Part shown: piece after piece, positions 22,954 through 32,523 of the stretch | Numbering within the stretch: position 1 is the stretch's first letter | Layout of the letters: each line of letters starts with the position of its first letter | DNA from: Falsiroseomonas selenitidurans | Lineage (GTDB): Bacteria; Pseudomonadota; Alphaproteobacteria; Acetobacterales; Acetobacteraceae | Direction: 5' to 3' | DNA length: 64,000 nucleotides | NCBI RefSeq assembly: GCF_012103215.1 | Contig: NZ_JAAVNE010000021.1 | Span: 25,690-89,689 of the forward strand | Made by a program: the position numbers and the translations under genes | Notes under the pieces: model-generated | Databases searched by the model: none | What the model saw: only the letters and a program-made list of their open reading frames with translations | What the model was told of the DNA's origin: nothing

Positions 22954-23648
22954 GCCGGGCCGAAGGTGACGAAGTCGGCCAGCGGGGCGCGTTCCGTGCG
23001 CAGCCGGTTGGCTGGCTCCGCCGGGTCCTCGAACCCGAGCGACATGCCGCAGACCAGGGTCTGGTCCGCCGGCAGGGCGAGCATGGCGCGGACCACGTCG
23101 TGATGCTCGCAGAAGGCGGCCTGGGCACAGCTGTGCAGGCCGAAGCCGCGCGCCGCGAGCATGATGGATTGCAGGAACATCCCGAAATCCAGCCAGGAGC
23201 CCTGTTCCAGATCCCGGTCGATGGTGAAGAACAGGCCCACCGGGGCGCCGAAGAAGTCGAAGTTGCGGGCGCGCTGGGCGTGGCCGGCCGCGGTGTCGCC
23301 ACGCGCCACCCCGGCCAGTTCGTAAAGCGCCCAGCCGGATCGGCGGCGCCGCGAAAGGTAGGGCTCGCGCCATTGCCGCGGGTAGTAATGGTATTCGCGC
23401 GCCGGGGCGGCACCGGCATCGTGCGCCGCGCGCAGGGCGGCGGAAAGCCGCCCCTTCTCCGCCCCCTGCGTCACCCGCACCCGCCAGGGCTGGATGTTGG
23501 AGCCGGAGGGAGCGCGGGCGGCGGCGGCCAGGATGGTCTCGATCGCCGCGCGCGGCACCGGGTCCGGCAGGAAGCCGCGCGTGCTGTGGCGCGTGGCCAG
23601 GGCCTCGAACACGTCAATGCCCTGCGGCATGGTCTGGAGCGTCCTCAT
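22950..23648 (-). CDS. Nitroreductase-family flavoprotein
   Basis: A 232-residue FMN-dependent oxidoreductase. ATRHSTRGFLPDPVPRAAIE and AARAPSGSNIQPWRV are the classic N-terminal FMN-binding motifs. QSIMLAARGFGLHSCAQAA and the C-terminal GMSLGFEDPAEPANRL complete the fold. Reduction of nitro or quinone-like compounds with NAD(P)H is the family role. The frame is open a long way upstream, but that is the complement of the large exoprotein gene. ATG 23648 is used, and ATG 23630 is also possible. It forms an operon with the MFS gene downstream and is divergent from the exoprotein gene. Confidence 0.9.
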   Translation of the reverse strand: MRTLQTMPQGIDVFEALATRHSTRGFLPDPVPRAAIETILAAAARAPSGSNIQPWRVRVTQGAEKGRLSAALRAAHDAGAAPAREYHYYPRQWREPYLSRRRRSGWALYELAGVARGDTAAGHAQRARNFDFFGAPVGLFFTIDRDLEQGSWLDFGMFLQSIMLAARGFGLHSCAQAAFCEHHDVVRAMLALPADQTLVCGMSLGFEDPAEPANRLRTERAPLADFVTFGPA

Positions 23649-23774
23649 TCTTGCGGCGCATCCTGGCGAAGCCCGGCGCCCGGCGCAACGCGGCGGCGGT
23701 GGGTCAGGCCGCGTGTGTGGTGGGCGAATAATTCCACTTACGGTTGGGAAGGCTTTGCCGCAGGATGCGGCAGC

Positions 23775-26700
23775 ATGCGCCGCGCCTTGCTCCTCGCCTC
23801 CGCCCTGGCCACCGCCGCCACCGCCCCTGCCTGGGCGCAGCCTGCGGCGGAGGCGCGGCCGCAGGGCGGCGTGGTGGTGGCCGGCCAGGCCCGCATCGCC
23901 CAGACCGCGGCGCGCACCCAGATCACCCAGGGCAGCGACCGCGCCATTTTGGAATGGCAGCGCTTCGATGTCGGGGCGGCGCACCAGGTGGATATCCGCC
24001 AGCCGGCCGCCACCTCCTGGTCCCTGCAGCGGGTGGTCGGCGGCGATCCCTCCGCCATTGCCGGGCGCGTCACCTCCAATGGCGGGGTGGCGCTGGTGAA
24101 CCGGGCGGGGGTGGTGTTCCACCAGGGGGCGCAGGTGGATGTGGCGGCGCTGATCGCCACGGCCTCGGACACCACGAACCGCGCCTTCACCGAAGGAAGG
24201 CTGGTCTTCGACGGCGCCCCCGCCCCCGGCGCGCGGGTGGCGAATCGCGGCACCATCCGCGTCGCCGATCGCGGGCTGGCGGCGCTGGTGGCGCCCCAGG
24301 TGGCGAACGCCGGCAGCATCCGCGCCCGGCTCGGCCGCGTCGCCCTGGCGGCCGGGGAGGCCTTCACGCTCGACCTCGCCGGCGATGGGCTGCTGGCGCT
24401 CGATGTCACCCGCCAGGTCGCCGCCACCCCCGCCGGCGCCACCGCGCTGGTCACCCAGACCGGGCTGATCGAGGCGGAGGGCGGCAGCGTGGTGCTCAGC
24501 GCCCAGGCGGCCTCCGGCGTGCTGGAGGATCTGGTCCTGGCCGGCGGCAGCCTGGCGTCGCGACAGGTGGCGGTTGCGGCAGGGGGCGGCGGGGTGCGGG
24601 TGACGGGCAGCCTGGCCGCCACCGGCACGCTGGAAGCCACCGCCAGCGGCACGCTGCGGCTGGAGGCCGGCAGCCGCATCGCCGCCGGCCGCGCCACGCT
24701 CGGCGCCGGCGCGGACAGCCGGCCGGGCGCCCCCACCCGGCTGGCCCGGCGCACGGTGGTGGCGCGCGGCGCGACGGTGGCGGCCGGCGACATCCTGGTG
24801 CATGGCGCGGACCAGGTGGCGATGCACGGCAGCCTTGCCGCGCCGGGCGGGCGGATTGAGGTTTCCTCCCGCGGCGGTCTGGCGCTGGACGGGAGGCTGG
24901 AAGCCGGCACCATCCTGGTGGACCCGGTGACGCTGCGCGTGGTGACGACGCTGAGCGGCGCGACGGAACCGGCCGAGATCACCGCCGCGACCATCGCCGC
25001 CACCACCGGCGCCCTGACCCTGCAGGCGGAGCGCGCCATCCGGGTGGAGGCCGCGATCAGCAAGCCGACCGGCCCGCTGACGCTGGAGACGACGGCGGCG
25101 GACGCCACCGGCATCACCCTGCTGCGGCGGGTGACGGTGGCCGGCGACCTGGCACTGCGCAGCGCCGGCGACATCACGCAATCCGCCACCGGCGCCGGGC
25201 TGAATGTCGGCACGCTGGAGGCGCATGCCGGCGGGCTCGTGCGGCTGGACGGCGCCGGCAACACCATCCGGGCGCTGGCCGGCGGCAGCGCCGGCGGGCG
25301 GTTCGACCTGGCGAGCGTGGTGGCGTTTTCCGTCGATGCGCCGCTTGCCGCCGCCGACATCGCCCTGGCCACGCCGCGGACCATCGACCTCTTCGCGCCG
25401 GTTTCCGCCGACGGCACGCTGTTCCTCGAAGCACTGCGCGGGGTGGTTCAGCAACCCGCCGGCGCCGGTGTCTCGGCCGGGCTGCTGCGGCTGGATTCGG
25501 CGCTGGGTGCGGTGCGGCTGGACGGCGCGGGAAACCAGGTTGCGCGGCTCGGCGACGCCTTCGTGCCGCAGGGCCTGTCGCTGCTGAACCAGGGCGGGCT
25601 GGTGCTGGCCGGCGGGCTGCTGGGCGGCGTGGTGGCGCTGGAGGTGGCGCAGGGCGACCTGACCCAGGCGGCGGGCGCGCGCCTGGTGGCGGAGGCGCTG
25701 CGGGTGCAGGCCAGCCAGGGCGCGGTGCGGCTGGATGGCGCCGGCAACGCCATCGCCGGGCTCTTTGGCCAGGCCGGCACCAGCCTGGTGGTGGTGACGG
25801 CGGGCGACCTGTCGCTCGCCGCGCCGCTCGGCGCCCCGGCGGTGGCGTTGCACGCGGGCGGCGCGCTGACCCAGGACCAGGGCGCGCGGCTGACCACGCT
25901 GGCGCTGCGGGTCGCCGCCGGCAGCGTGGTGCTCGACGCGGCCGACAATGCCGTGGCCGCGCTGGAAGCCGGCAGCAGCGCCAGCGTCTTCAGCCTGGCG
26001 ACATCGGGCACGCTGGCTGTCACGGGGCCGCTTTCGGCGACCTCCGTCAGCCTCGCCGCCGGCGGGGCGCTGACCGCGCCGGGCATCACCGCGGAACGGC
26101 TTGCCCTGTCCGGCGCCAGCGTGGCGGCCGACGGCGCCGTGGCGGTGTTGGAAGCCGGCGGCGCCACCGGCGATTTCCGCTTCGCCGGCAGCCTGGACCT
26201 GCGGCTGGCGGGGGCGCTGACGGTGGGCGGCGCACTTTGGCTTGAAGCCCCCGCCTTGGCCCTGGCCGCCCCGGTCGCCGCCGGCAGCGCCACGCTGCGC
26301 GCCACCCTGGGCGACCTGACCCAATCCGCCGCGCTCACCACCGCGGCGCTGCGGGCGGAGGCGCCGGGCGGTGCCGTGCGGCTGGACCATGCCGGCAACC
26401 GCGCCGGCCTGCTGGGCGGGCTGGCGCAGGGGGATTTCCTCTGGACCGGCCTCGGCGATCTGGCGCTGGACCCGGTGGCGGGGCTCGCCGCCCAGGCGGC
26501 GACGCTGGCGGTGGGCGGCAGCCTGACCCAGGCGGAGGCCGCCGCCGGGCTGTCCGCGACGCGGCTTGCGGTGCAGGCGGGCGGCGCCGTGGTGCTGCCG
26601 GCCGCAGCCAATGCGGTGAGGGAACTGGGGCTGGTGGCGGCACCCGGCGGCTTCACCCTGGCCAGCACCGCGGCCCTGCGGCTGACCGAGCCGCTGGCGG

Positions 26701-28889
26701 CGCCCGACATCGCCCTGTCCGCCGCCGGCGGCATTGACCAGGATCTCGGCGCCGGGCTGGCCACCGCGCGGCTGCACGCCACCGCCACGGCCGGGGCCGT
26801 GGTGCTGGACTCGCCCGCCAATGACGTGGCCGGGCTCGGCGCCAGCCAGGCGGCCGGGCACTTCGCCCTGACCACCGGCGGGGCGCTGGCGATCCTCGGC
26901 CCCGTCGCGGCCGGCGGCACCCTGACCCTGCTGGCGGCGGGCGACCTCACCCAGGCGGCCACCGGCGCGGGCCTCACCGCCCCGCTGCTGCTGGCGCGGT
27001 CGCTTGCCGGCAACCTGGCGCTGGCGGGTGCGGGCAATGCGGTGGCGGCGCTGGGGGCCAGCGGCGCGGCCGGCGACTTCGCCCTGGCGCAGCAAGGCGC
27101 CGCGGCGCTGCGGCTGGAAGGCCCCGTCGCCGCGCCCAGCCTCGCCCTCCGCACCGAATCCGGGCTGGACGATGCCGGCGGTGGCGCGCTGCGGGCCGGG
27201 CTGCTGCGGCTGGACACTGCCGGGCCGGTGCGGCTGCAGGCCGGGGCGCATGCCCTGGCGGCAATCGCCGGCCAGGCGGGGAGCCTGGCGCTGGCCCAGG
27301 CGGAGGGGCTTCTGGTGACGGAGGCGCTGTCCGCCGGCAGCCTCGACCTTGCCGCCGCCTCCATCGGCGTGCTGGCGCCGGTCTCGGCCGGGGCGGCCGT
27401 GCTGTCCGCCAGCAGCGGCGACATCACCCAGACGCTGCGCGGCGCCGGGCTCACCGCCAGCCTGCTGCACGCGAACGCCACGGGGCAGGTGCTGCTGGAC
27501 GGCCAGGGCAACCAGGTGGCGGCGCTGGGCGCCGGCCAGGCCGGCGGCGCCTTCGCCCTGGCCTCGGAAGCCGCCGGCGTGCTGCGCCTGACGGCGCCCA
27601 TCGCGGCGGAGAGCCTGTTCCTCGGCGCCGCCGGTGGCATCGCCGACAGCCCCGGCGCGGTGCTCAGCGCCGGGCTGCTGCGCCTGTCCTCGCCCGGTTC
27701 GGCCAGCCTGGCGGAGGGCCATGCGGTGGCGCGCCTCGGCGGCCAGCTCGGGGCGCTGACACTGGCGGCGCAGGGCGCGCTGGCGGTGCCGGAGGCGCTG
27801 GACGTTGCCGGCAGCCTGGCGCTCTCCGCCGCCAGCCTGCACCTGGCCGCGCCGCTCCGGGCCGGCGGCGCGACGCTGACGGCGCGGGCGGGGGACATCA
27901 CCCAGGCGGCATCCGGCGCCGGGCTGGCGCTGGGCGCCGGCGGGCTGCGGCTTGCCGCCAGCGGCGCCATCGCGCTGGAGGGTGCGGGCAATGCGCCCGG
28001 GCTGGTCCGCTCGGCCGAGGCCGGCGGCACGCTGCTGCTGGCCAGCGACGGCGCGCTGACGCTGGCCGGCGCTGCCAGCGGGCAGGATGTGGTGCTGCGC
28101 GCGGCCGCGCTGCGGCTGGACGGCGCCATGCTGGAAGCCGACCGCGCCGTGCTGCTGGCCGCCCCCGACGGCATCACCGCCGGCGCCACCAGCCGGCTTC
28201 TGGCGCGGGATCCCGGGGCGCTGCCGCTGCTGATCCTGGACAGCCGGCAGGGGGGGCTGGCCGCGGTCCCGGCCGGGCTGGCGGCCGACATCCCCGGCCG
28301 CGCGCCGGCGCAGCAGCCGGTGCAGCTGGCGGATTTCGGCCCGGTGCGGGCGCAGGCCGGCGGGCCGGTGGCCTTCGACCTGCTGGCCGGGGAGTCGCCG
28401 ATCTTCCTGCTGCTGGATGGTGGCGCCGCGCTGGGCACGCTGGAGGCCGGGCGGCTCGGCCTGCTCGGCCAGGGTGGGTCCGCCTTCATCCTTGGCACGC
28501 TGGGCGGCGTCGGCGGGGAAGCCGCGGCCCAGGCGGTCAGCGTCGCTGCCGCGGGTGCGCCGGGCTACCTGTTCAACACCTGCGTCATCGCCGCCACCAC
28601 CTGTTCCGGCGTGGTGGTGGACCCACCGGTCGTGGATCCTCCGGTCGTGGATCCTCCGGTCGTGGATCCACCGGTCGTGGATCCTCCCGTGGTGGACCCG
28701 CCCATCGTCCCGCCCCCGGTCGACGAGCCGCCAGTGGTGGACCCGCCCATCCTGGTGGCGCCGCCGATCCTCGCGCCGCCGGCGCTGGTACCGGCGGCGG
28801 CCGCCGCGCCGCTGCTGGCCGAATGGGATCTGCGGCTCGGTGCACCCGCCCCGCGCGCCGGGCGGCGCGAGGAGGAGGCGGCGGAATAG
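23775..28889 (+). CDS. Filamentous-hemagglutinin/TpsA-like secreted exoprotein with ~12 imperfect repeats
   Basis: A 1704-residue exported protein. Residues 1-21 form a signal peptide ending AWA. Residues ~30-270 are the TPS/FHA N-terminal domain: GSDRAILEWQRFDVG, SWSLQRVVGGDPSAIAGR and NRAGVVFHQGAQVDVAALIAT. The long middle is a beta-helix-like series of about twelve units of ~70-90 residues. Each has a version of LDGAGN-x-V-x-x-L, then a hydrophobic strand pair, then G-D-L-T-Q and a following strand. A Cys pair (NTCVIAATTCSG) precedes a Pro-rich VVDPP repeat and a charged C-terminus. No TpsB outer-membrane partner is nearby and no autotransporter barrel is present. It should act as a surface or released adhesin. 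Confidence 0.88.
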   Translation: MRRALLLASALATAATAPAWAQPAAEARPQGGVVVAGQARIAQTAARTQITQGSDRAILEWQRFDVGAAHQVDIRQPAATSWSLQRVVGGDPSAIAGRVTSNGGVALVNRAGVVFHQGAQVDVAALIATASDTTNRAFTEGRLVFDGAPAPGARVANRGTIRVADRGLAALVAPQVANAGSIRARLGRVALAAGEAFTLDLAGDGLLALDVTRQVAATPAGATALVTQTGLIEAEGGSVVLSAQAASGVLEDLVLAGGSLASRQVAVAAGGGGVRVTGSLAATGTLEATASGTLRLEAGSRIAAGRATLGAGADSRPGAPTRLARRTVVARGATVAAGDILVHGADQVAMHGSLAAPGGRIEVSSRGGLALDGRLEAGTILVDPVTLRVVTTLSGATEPAEITAATIAATTGALTLQAERAIRVEAAISKPTGPLTLETTAADATGITLLRRVTVAGDLALRSAGDITQSATGAGLNVGTLEAHAGGLVRLDGAGNTIRALAGGSAGGRFDLASVVAFSVDAPLAAADIALATPRTIDLFAPVSADGTLFLEALRGVVQQPAGAGVSAGLLRLDSALGAVRLDGAGNQVARLGDAFVPQGLSLLNQGGLVLAGGLLGGVVALEVAQGDLTQAAGARLVAEALRVQASQGAVRLDGAGNAIAGLFGQAGTSLVVVTAGDLSLAAPLGAPAVALHAGGALTQDQGARLTTLALRVAAGSVVLDAADNAVAALEAGSSASVFSLATSGTLAVTGPLSATSVSLAAGGALTAPGITAERLALSGASVAADGAVAVLEAGGATGDFRFAGSLDLRLAGALTVGGALWLEAPALALAAPVAAGSATLRATLGDLTQSAALTTAALRAEAPGGAVRLDHAGNRAGLLGGLAQGDFLWTGLGDLALDPVAGLAAQAATLAVGGSLTQAEAAAGLSATRLAVQAGGAVVLPAAANAVRELGLVAAPGGFTLASTAALRLTEPLAAPDIALSAAGGIDQDLGAGLATARLHATATAGAVVLDSPANDVAGLGASQAAGHFALTTGGALAILGPVAAGGTLTLLAAGDLTQAATGAGLTAPLLLARSLAGNLALAGAGNAVAALGASGAAGDFALAQQGAAALRLEGPVAAPSLALRTESGLDDAGGGALRAGLLRLDTAGPVRLQAGAHALAAIAGQAGSLALAQAEGLLVTEALSAGSLDLAAASIGVLAPVSAGAAVLSASSGDITQTLRGAGLTASLLHANATGQVLLDGQGNQVAALGAGQAGGAFALASEAAGVLRLTAPIAAESLFLGAAGGIADSPGAVLSAGLLRLSSPGSASLAEGHAVARLGGQLGALTLAAQGALAVPEALDVAGSLALSAASLHLAAPLRAGGATLTARAGDITQAASGAGLALGAGGLRLAASGAIALEGAGNAPGLVRSAEAGGTLLLASDGALTLAGAASGQDVVLRAAALRLDGAMLEADRAVLLAAPDGITAGATSRLLARDPGALPLLILDSRQGGLAAVPAGLAADIPGRAPAQQPVQLADFGPVRAQAGGPVAFDLLAGESPIFLLLDGGAALGTLEAGRLGLLGQGGSAFILGTLGGVGGEAAAQAVSVAAAGAPGYLFNTCVIAATTCSGVVVDPPVVDPPVVDPPVVDPPVVDPPVVDPPIVPPPVDEPPVVDPPILVAPPILAPPALVPAAAAAPLLAEWDLRLGAPAPRAGRREEEAAE
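28614..28703 (+). repeat. 15-base tandem repeat encoding VVDPP
   Basis: Six copies of a 15-base unit (GTCGTGGATCCTCCG and close variants) encode VVDPP inside the exoprotein gene, with one further copy after an interruption. It forms a stiff Pro-rich stalk near the C-terminus. The copy number is likely to vary between strains. Confidence 0.9.
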
Positions 28890-28898
28890 CCCGGCGCC

Positions 28899-29753
28899 TC
28901 AGCGCAGGGTCGCCAGCCCCTCCATCAGCGCGCGCAGCGCCGCCGCCCCTTCCGAGACCCCGTCCATGCGCAGCGGGCTGCCCGCCGTGGTGCCTGCGGC
29001 CGTGGCGAAGCCGACCCGGTCCTGCGCCAGCTCCGCCGGGGACAGGCGGCCATCCCCGTCATAGTCCAGGCTTTCCAGCAGCAGCCGGGCGGAGAGGATG
29101 CCGCCCAGCGTGCCGATGCCGGCCACGCCGCCGACCACCTCCGCCGTGGCACCTTCCTGCACCGCCGCCACCCAGGCGGCGCCACGCGCCAGCCGCGCCA
29201 GCTCGGCCGGGGACAGGGCATTGTCGCCGCTGACATCGGCCTGCGCCACGATGGCGGCGGCGCAGGCGCCGGGCGTGCCGCTGCCGCAGCCGGCCTCCAG
29301 GTGCTCCAGCGCCGCCAGGAAGGCCACGCCCTCCCCATGCAGGGCGGCCAGCGCCACCGGCGGTGCCGGGCAGCGCTGCCAGGCCGTCACCATGCTGTCG
29401 CCCGGCAGCCGGTCGTCGCGCAGCTTGGCATCGGGCTCGGCGGTCTCGAGCCCGGCGTCGGCCGCGCGCAGCAGCAGCCGGGGCGCTTCCGCCCCGCCGG
29501 CGGTGCCCAGCGTCCAGGCGCCGTGCTCGGCGGTGGCGCGGAAGCGGAACAGGCGGGAGGGCCCGCCCGTCTCCAGCCGCGCGGCGGCGCGGGCGGTCAC
29601 CGCCAGCATCGCCTCCGGATCGGCGCAGCCGCCGGCGAACCAGGCGCCGCGCAGCGCCTCCGGCACCCCCGGCTGGGAGGATTGCGCCAGGGCGGGCCAG
29701 GTGCCGGCGGCCAGCAGCAGGGCGGCGGCGATGCGCATGCGGAAGCGGCTCAT
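28899..29753 (-). CDS. Exported EF-hand protein
   Basis: A 284-residue protein with a signal peptide to about residue 23 (PALAQ). Two canonical calcium-binding EF-hand loops are visible at residues 173-184 (DVSGDNALSPAE) and 230-241 (DYDGDGRLSPAE). Loop positions 1, 3, 5 and 12 carry suitable acidic or polar ligands. The N-terminal half is of unknown fold and has several Cys. The start overlaps the stop of the upstream four-repeat gene (ATGA), so the two are coexpressed. It is convergent with the exoprotein gene, ten bases apart. It may be a calcium-responsive envelope factor; the function is unknown. Confidence 0.78.
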   Translation of the reverse strand: MSRFRMRIAAALLLAAGTWPALAQSSQPGVPEALRGAWFAGGCADPEAMLAVTARAAARLETGGPSRLFRFRATAEHGAWTLGTAGGAEAPRLLLRAADAGLETAEPDAKLRDDRLPGDSMVTAWQRCPAPPVALAALHGEGVAFLAALEHLEAGCGSGTPGACAAAIVAQADVSGDNALSPAELARLARGAAWVAAVQEGATAEVVGGVAGIGTLGGILSARLLLESLDYDGDGRLSPAELAQDRVGFATAAGTTAGSPLRMDGVSEGAAALRALMEGLATLR

Positions 29754-30955
29754 TGGATCTCGATCTCCTCGCCCTGGCAGAGATCGACGCCGGGGCGGCT
29801 CACCTCCCGCCCGTCACGGAACACCACGACCAGGTCGGCGGCGCAGGCGCCGGCATCGGGCGCCTCCAGCTCCAGCACCTCGTCCACCCCCAGCACATCC
29901 GCCCCCAGGCGGTCGGCGCCGCGCGGCTCGCCCGGCGGGGCGGCATAGATCTCGACGATCGGCAGCGGGCCGGCATTGCGCAGCTTCAGCGCGCCGGGCT
30001 CCGGCGCCCGTTCGGGCGCCGCTTCCGGCGTCGGCGCCGCGGCATCGGCGGTGGCGCCCAGCACCCAGCCGGGGGCGATGGCAAGGCGCGGCGTCTCGCA
30101 GATGTCGACCTCGCGCCGTTCCTCGGCGCCACCATTCGGGAAGACGATGCGGATATCCGCCTGGCAGGCGATCTCCAGCTCCAGCGTCGTCTCCGCCCCC
30201 ACCGCCAGCCGCGTCTCCGGCCCCAGGCGTTCCGGCCCCCAGTCGTCATCGGTGCTGGCGGAGACATACACCTCCTGCACCGTCGCCATGTGGCGGTTCA
30301 GCAGCACCAGGGTCCGCGACGGCGGGCGGGCGATGCCGCTGCGGTCGAAGGCCACGCCCCGCTCGGCGCAGAGATCGAGGCGGGTCTTCACCTCCTCCCG
30401 GTCATCGGCATAGACGGCGCGCAGGTCGAAGGTGCAGTCGCGGGTGCGCAGGCGCAGGCGGAAGCCGCCACCGGCCTCCACCACCTCGCTGCCCAGCCGG
30501 TCCGGCCCCCAATTCTCCGCCCCGTTGGTGGAGGCATAGAGTTCCCGCAGCACGACGTCCGACCGGTTGGCGATGGCCGCTTCCAGCGTCGGCATGGCCG
30601 GGTCGCCGAAGACCAGGCGCGGGGTGCGGCAGATGTTCACGCCGCTGCGCGCCTCCTCCGTCCCATCCTGCCAGATCGCCACCACGTCGAAATTGCAGCC
30701 CAGGCTGCGCGGCATGCGGAAGCGGAAGGTGGTGGAGGGGCTGACCACCTCATTGCCCAGGCGGTCCGGGCCGCGATCCTCGGTGCCGGGGGCGAAGAGG
30801 TACAGGAAGTTCAGCACCAGGTCGGTCTCGTTCTGCACCGTGACCTGGCGATGGGTGGATTGCTGCGCCATGGCCCCGCCGCCGGCCAGCGCCAGCAGCA
30901 GGGCGAGCAGGACAGGCAGGACCGCCCGCCAGGGGCGGGCCGGTTGATGACGCAT
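29750..30955 (-). CDS. Exported protein of four ~82-residue repeats
   Basis: 401 residues: a signal peptide to about residue 30, then four homologous units at about 36-118, 125-206, 214-294 and 321-400. Each unit has a strand with N-x-x-x-x-x-x-x-x-x-Y, then (W/R)GPDRLG or a close form, a Gly-rich turn, a Cys followed by x-F-D-L-R, a D-G-x-E-E-type turn, and V-D-(L/I)-C. The last two units are separated by a Pro/Ala linker. The paired Cys of each unit probably form a disulfide. I do not recognise a named family. It is co-translated with the EF-hand gene. The ATG at 30955 begins the signal peptide. Confidence 0.75.
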   Translation of the reverse strand: MRHQPARPWRAVLPVLLALLLALAGGGAMAQQSTHRQVTVQNETDLVLNFLYLFAPGTEDRGPDRLGNEVVSPSTTFRFRMPRSLGCNFDVVAIWQDGTEEARSGVNICRTPRLVFGDPAMPTLEAAIANRSDVVLRELYASTNGAENWGPDRLGSEVVEAGGGFRLRLRTRDCTFDLRAVYADDREEVKTRLDLCAERGVAFDRSGIARPPSRTLVLLNRHMATVQEVYVSASTDDDWGPERLGPETRLAVGAETTLELEIACQADIRIVFPNGGAEERREVDICETPRLAIAPGWVLGATADAAAPTPEAAPERAPEPGALKLRNAGPLPIVEIYAAPPGEPRGADRLGADVLGVDEVLELEAPDAGACAADLVVVFRDGREVSRPGVDLCQGEEIEIQ

Positions 30956-31031
30956 GGCATGGTTCCCCGGATCGGGGGGGAGCATGCTGAGACCGCGCAC
31001 GCCGCGCAAGCGCGCCGCGATGTCGGCTGTT

Positions 31032-32381
31032 TCACCCGGGCAACGTGGCCTGGCTCACCTTCGGCCGCAGCAGCGCATAGGCAAGCAGGATCGCCGCCAC
31101 CAGCCCGCCGGCCAGGGCGGGGGCGCGCCAGTCGTCGCTGGCCAGGCGGTTCAGCAGCAATGCGCCGCAGACCAGCGCGCCGGCGGCCGGCACCGGCCAG
31201 GGCACCTCGAAGCCGCCCGGCTTTTCCCCCGGCCGGCGCTGCAGCACCAGCAGCGCCACGTTCACCACGGTGAAGACCGCCAGCAGCAGCAGCACGGTGG
31301 CCGAGGCCAGCTGGCCGATGTCGCCGGCCAGGACCAGCGCCGCCAGCACCGGCAGCAGCGCCAGCACGGCGATATGCGGGGTGCGCCGCCCGGGATGAAC
31401 GCGCGCCAGCGCCGCCGGCATCAGCCCCTGCCGCGCCATGCCATACAGCAGGCGGGAGGCCGTGACGTAGTTCAGCAGCGCGGTGTTCGCCACCGCGAAG
31501 ACGGTGATGGCCACATAGGACCAGCCCGGCAGCCAGGGCGCGGCGCGGGCCATCACCTCCGCCAGCGGCCCCGGCGCCGCCGCCAGCTCCTGCCACGGCA
31601 CGACGGAGACGGCGGTGACGGCGACGGCGATGTACAGCGCGGTGGCCGCCAGCATGGCGGCGATGATGCCGAAGGGCAGGGTCCGGCGCGGGTCGCGCGC
31701 TTCCTCCGCCACGTTGATCGTGTCCTCGAACCCGATGAAGGCGAAGAAGGTCAGGATGGCGCCGGTCATCAGGAAGGACAGGCCGATGCCTTCCCCGCCC
31801 GGGGTCTCCAGCAGGTCCGCCCCGCCCCAATAGGGGATGCCCACCGCGATCACCAGCAGCAGGCCCGCGGCCTCCACCGCGGTGCAGACGATGTTCATCC
31901 ACATGCTTTCCCGGATGCCGCGCGCCACCACGCCGGCCACCAGCAGCAGGAAGCCGAGCGAGATCGCGATGGCCGGCACCTCCTCCAGCCCCGCCAGGCG
32001 CAGCAGGTTCTCCGCCACCACGCGGGACTGGGTGGCGACGGAGGACAGGCCGGAAGCCATCACGGCCAGCCCCACCACCCAGGTCAGCAGCGGCCGGGCG
32101 AAGGCGCGCTGGGCGATGTTGGCGGCGCCGCCGGCCTGCGGGTAGCGGCTGCCGAGCGAGGCATAGGACAGGCCGGTGAGCAGGGCGGCGACCATCGCCA
32201 CCAGGAAGCCGAGCCAGATGGCGGAGCCGAGCTGCCCGGCGGCGCGGCCGACCAGGCCATAGATGCCCGCCCCCAGCATGCCGCCCAGCGTATAGGCGAA
32301 CAGCTGCACCGGCCCGATGCTGCGGATCAGCGTCGGCTCTCCGGCCTTCTCCGCCGCCGCCTCCTGCGCCGTGGTGCCCAT
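31032..32381 (-). CDS. APC-superfamily amino acid permease
   Basis: A 449-residue permease with about 12 membrane helices. QLFAYTLGGMLGAGIYGLVGRAAG in helix 1 is the APC-family unwound-helix motif. FFAFIGFEDTINVAEEARDPRRTLP is the conserved loop after helix 6, and NYVTASRLLYGMARQGLMPAALARVH is also typical. The transported amino acid cannot be named. The ATG at 32381 is preceded by GGGGGAG. It is divergent from the tctCBA operon across ~140 bases. Confidence 0.9.
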   Translation of the reverse strand: MGTTAQEAAAEKAGEPTLIRSIGPVQLFAYTLGGMLGAGIYGLVGRAAGQLGSAIWLGFLVAMVAALLTGLSYASLGSRYPQAGGAANIAQRAFARPLLTWVVGLAVMASGLSSVATQSRVVAENLLRLAGLEEVPAIAISLGFLLLVAGVVARGIRESMWMNIVCTAVEAAGLLLVIAVGIPYWGGADLLETPGGEGIGLSFLMTGAILTFFAFIGFEDTINVAEEARDPRRTLPFGIIAAMLAATALYIAVAVTAVSVVPWQELAAAPGPLAEVMARAAPWLPGWSYVAITVFAVANTALLNYVTASRLLYGMARQGLMPAALARVHPGRRTPHIAVLALLPVLAALVLAGDIGQLASATVLLLLAVFTVVNVALLVLQRRPGEKPGGFEVPWPVPAAGALVCGALLLNRLASDDWRAPALAGGLVAAILLAYALLRPKVSQATLPG

Positions 32382-32523
32382 GCCCGAAACTCCCCCTTCC
32401 CACCTCGACGCGTGACGAATGCGCAAGGTTGCATCACGGCCGCTGCACGCGCCGAATCCCCGCCTTCCGGCCGGCCGGCCGCATGATTAAGGTGGCGCCT
32501 CATCCGCGCCCATTGGAGGAAAC

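Noticed and set aside
22950..27842. A 1630-codon open frame on the minus strand opposite the exoprotein gene
   Set aside because: Only its last 233 codons, the nitroreductase, are protein-like; the rest is Gln/Arg/Gly-rich mirror sequence of the repeats, as expected of very GC-rich DNA.
28614..28703. Regular short tandem repeats that might suggest a CRISPR array
   Set aside because: The repeats are contiguous, without spacers, in frame within a protein gene and encode VVDPP.
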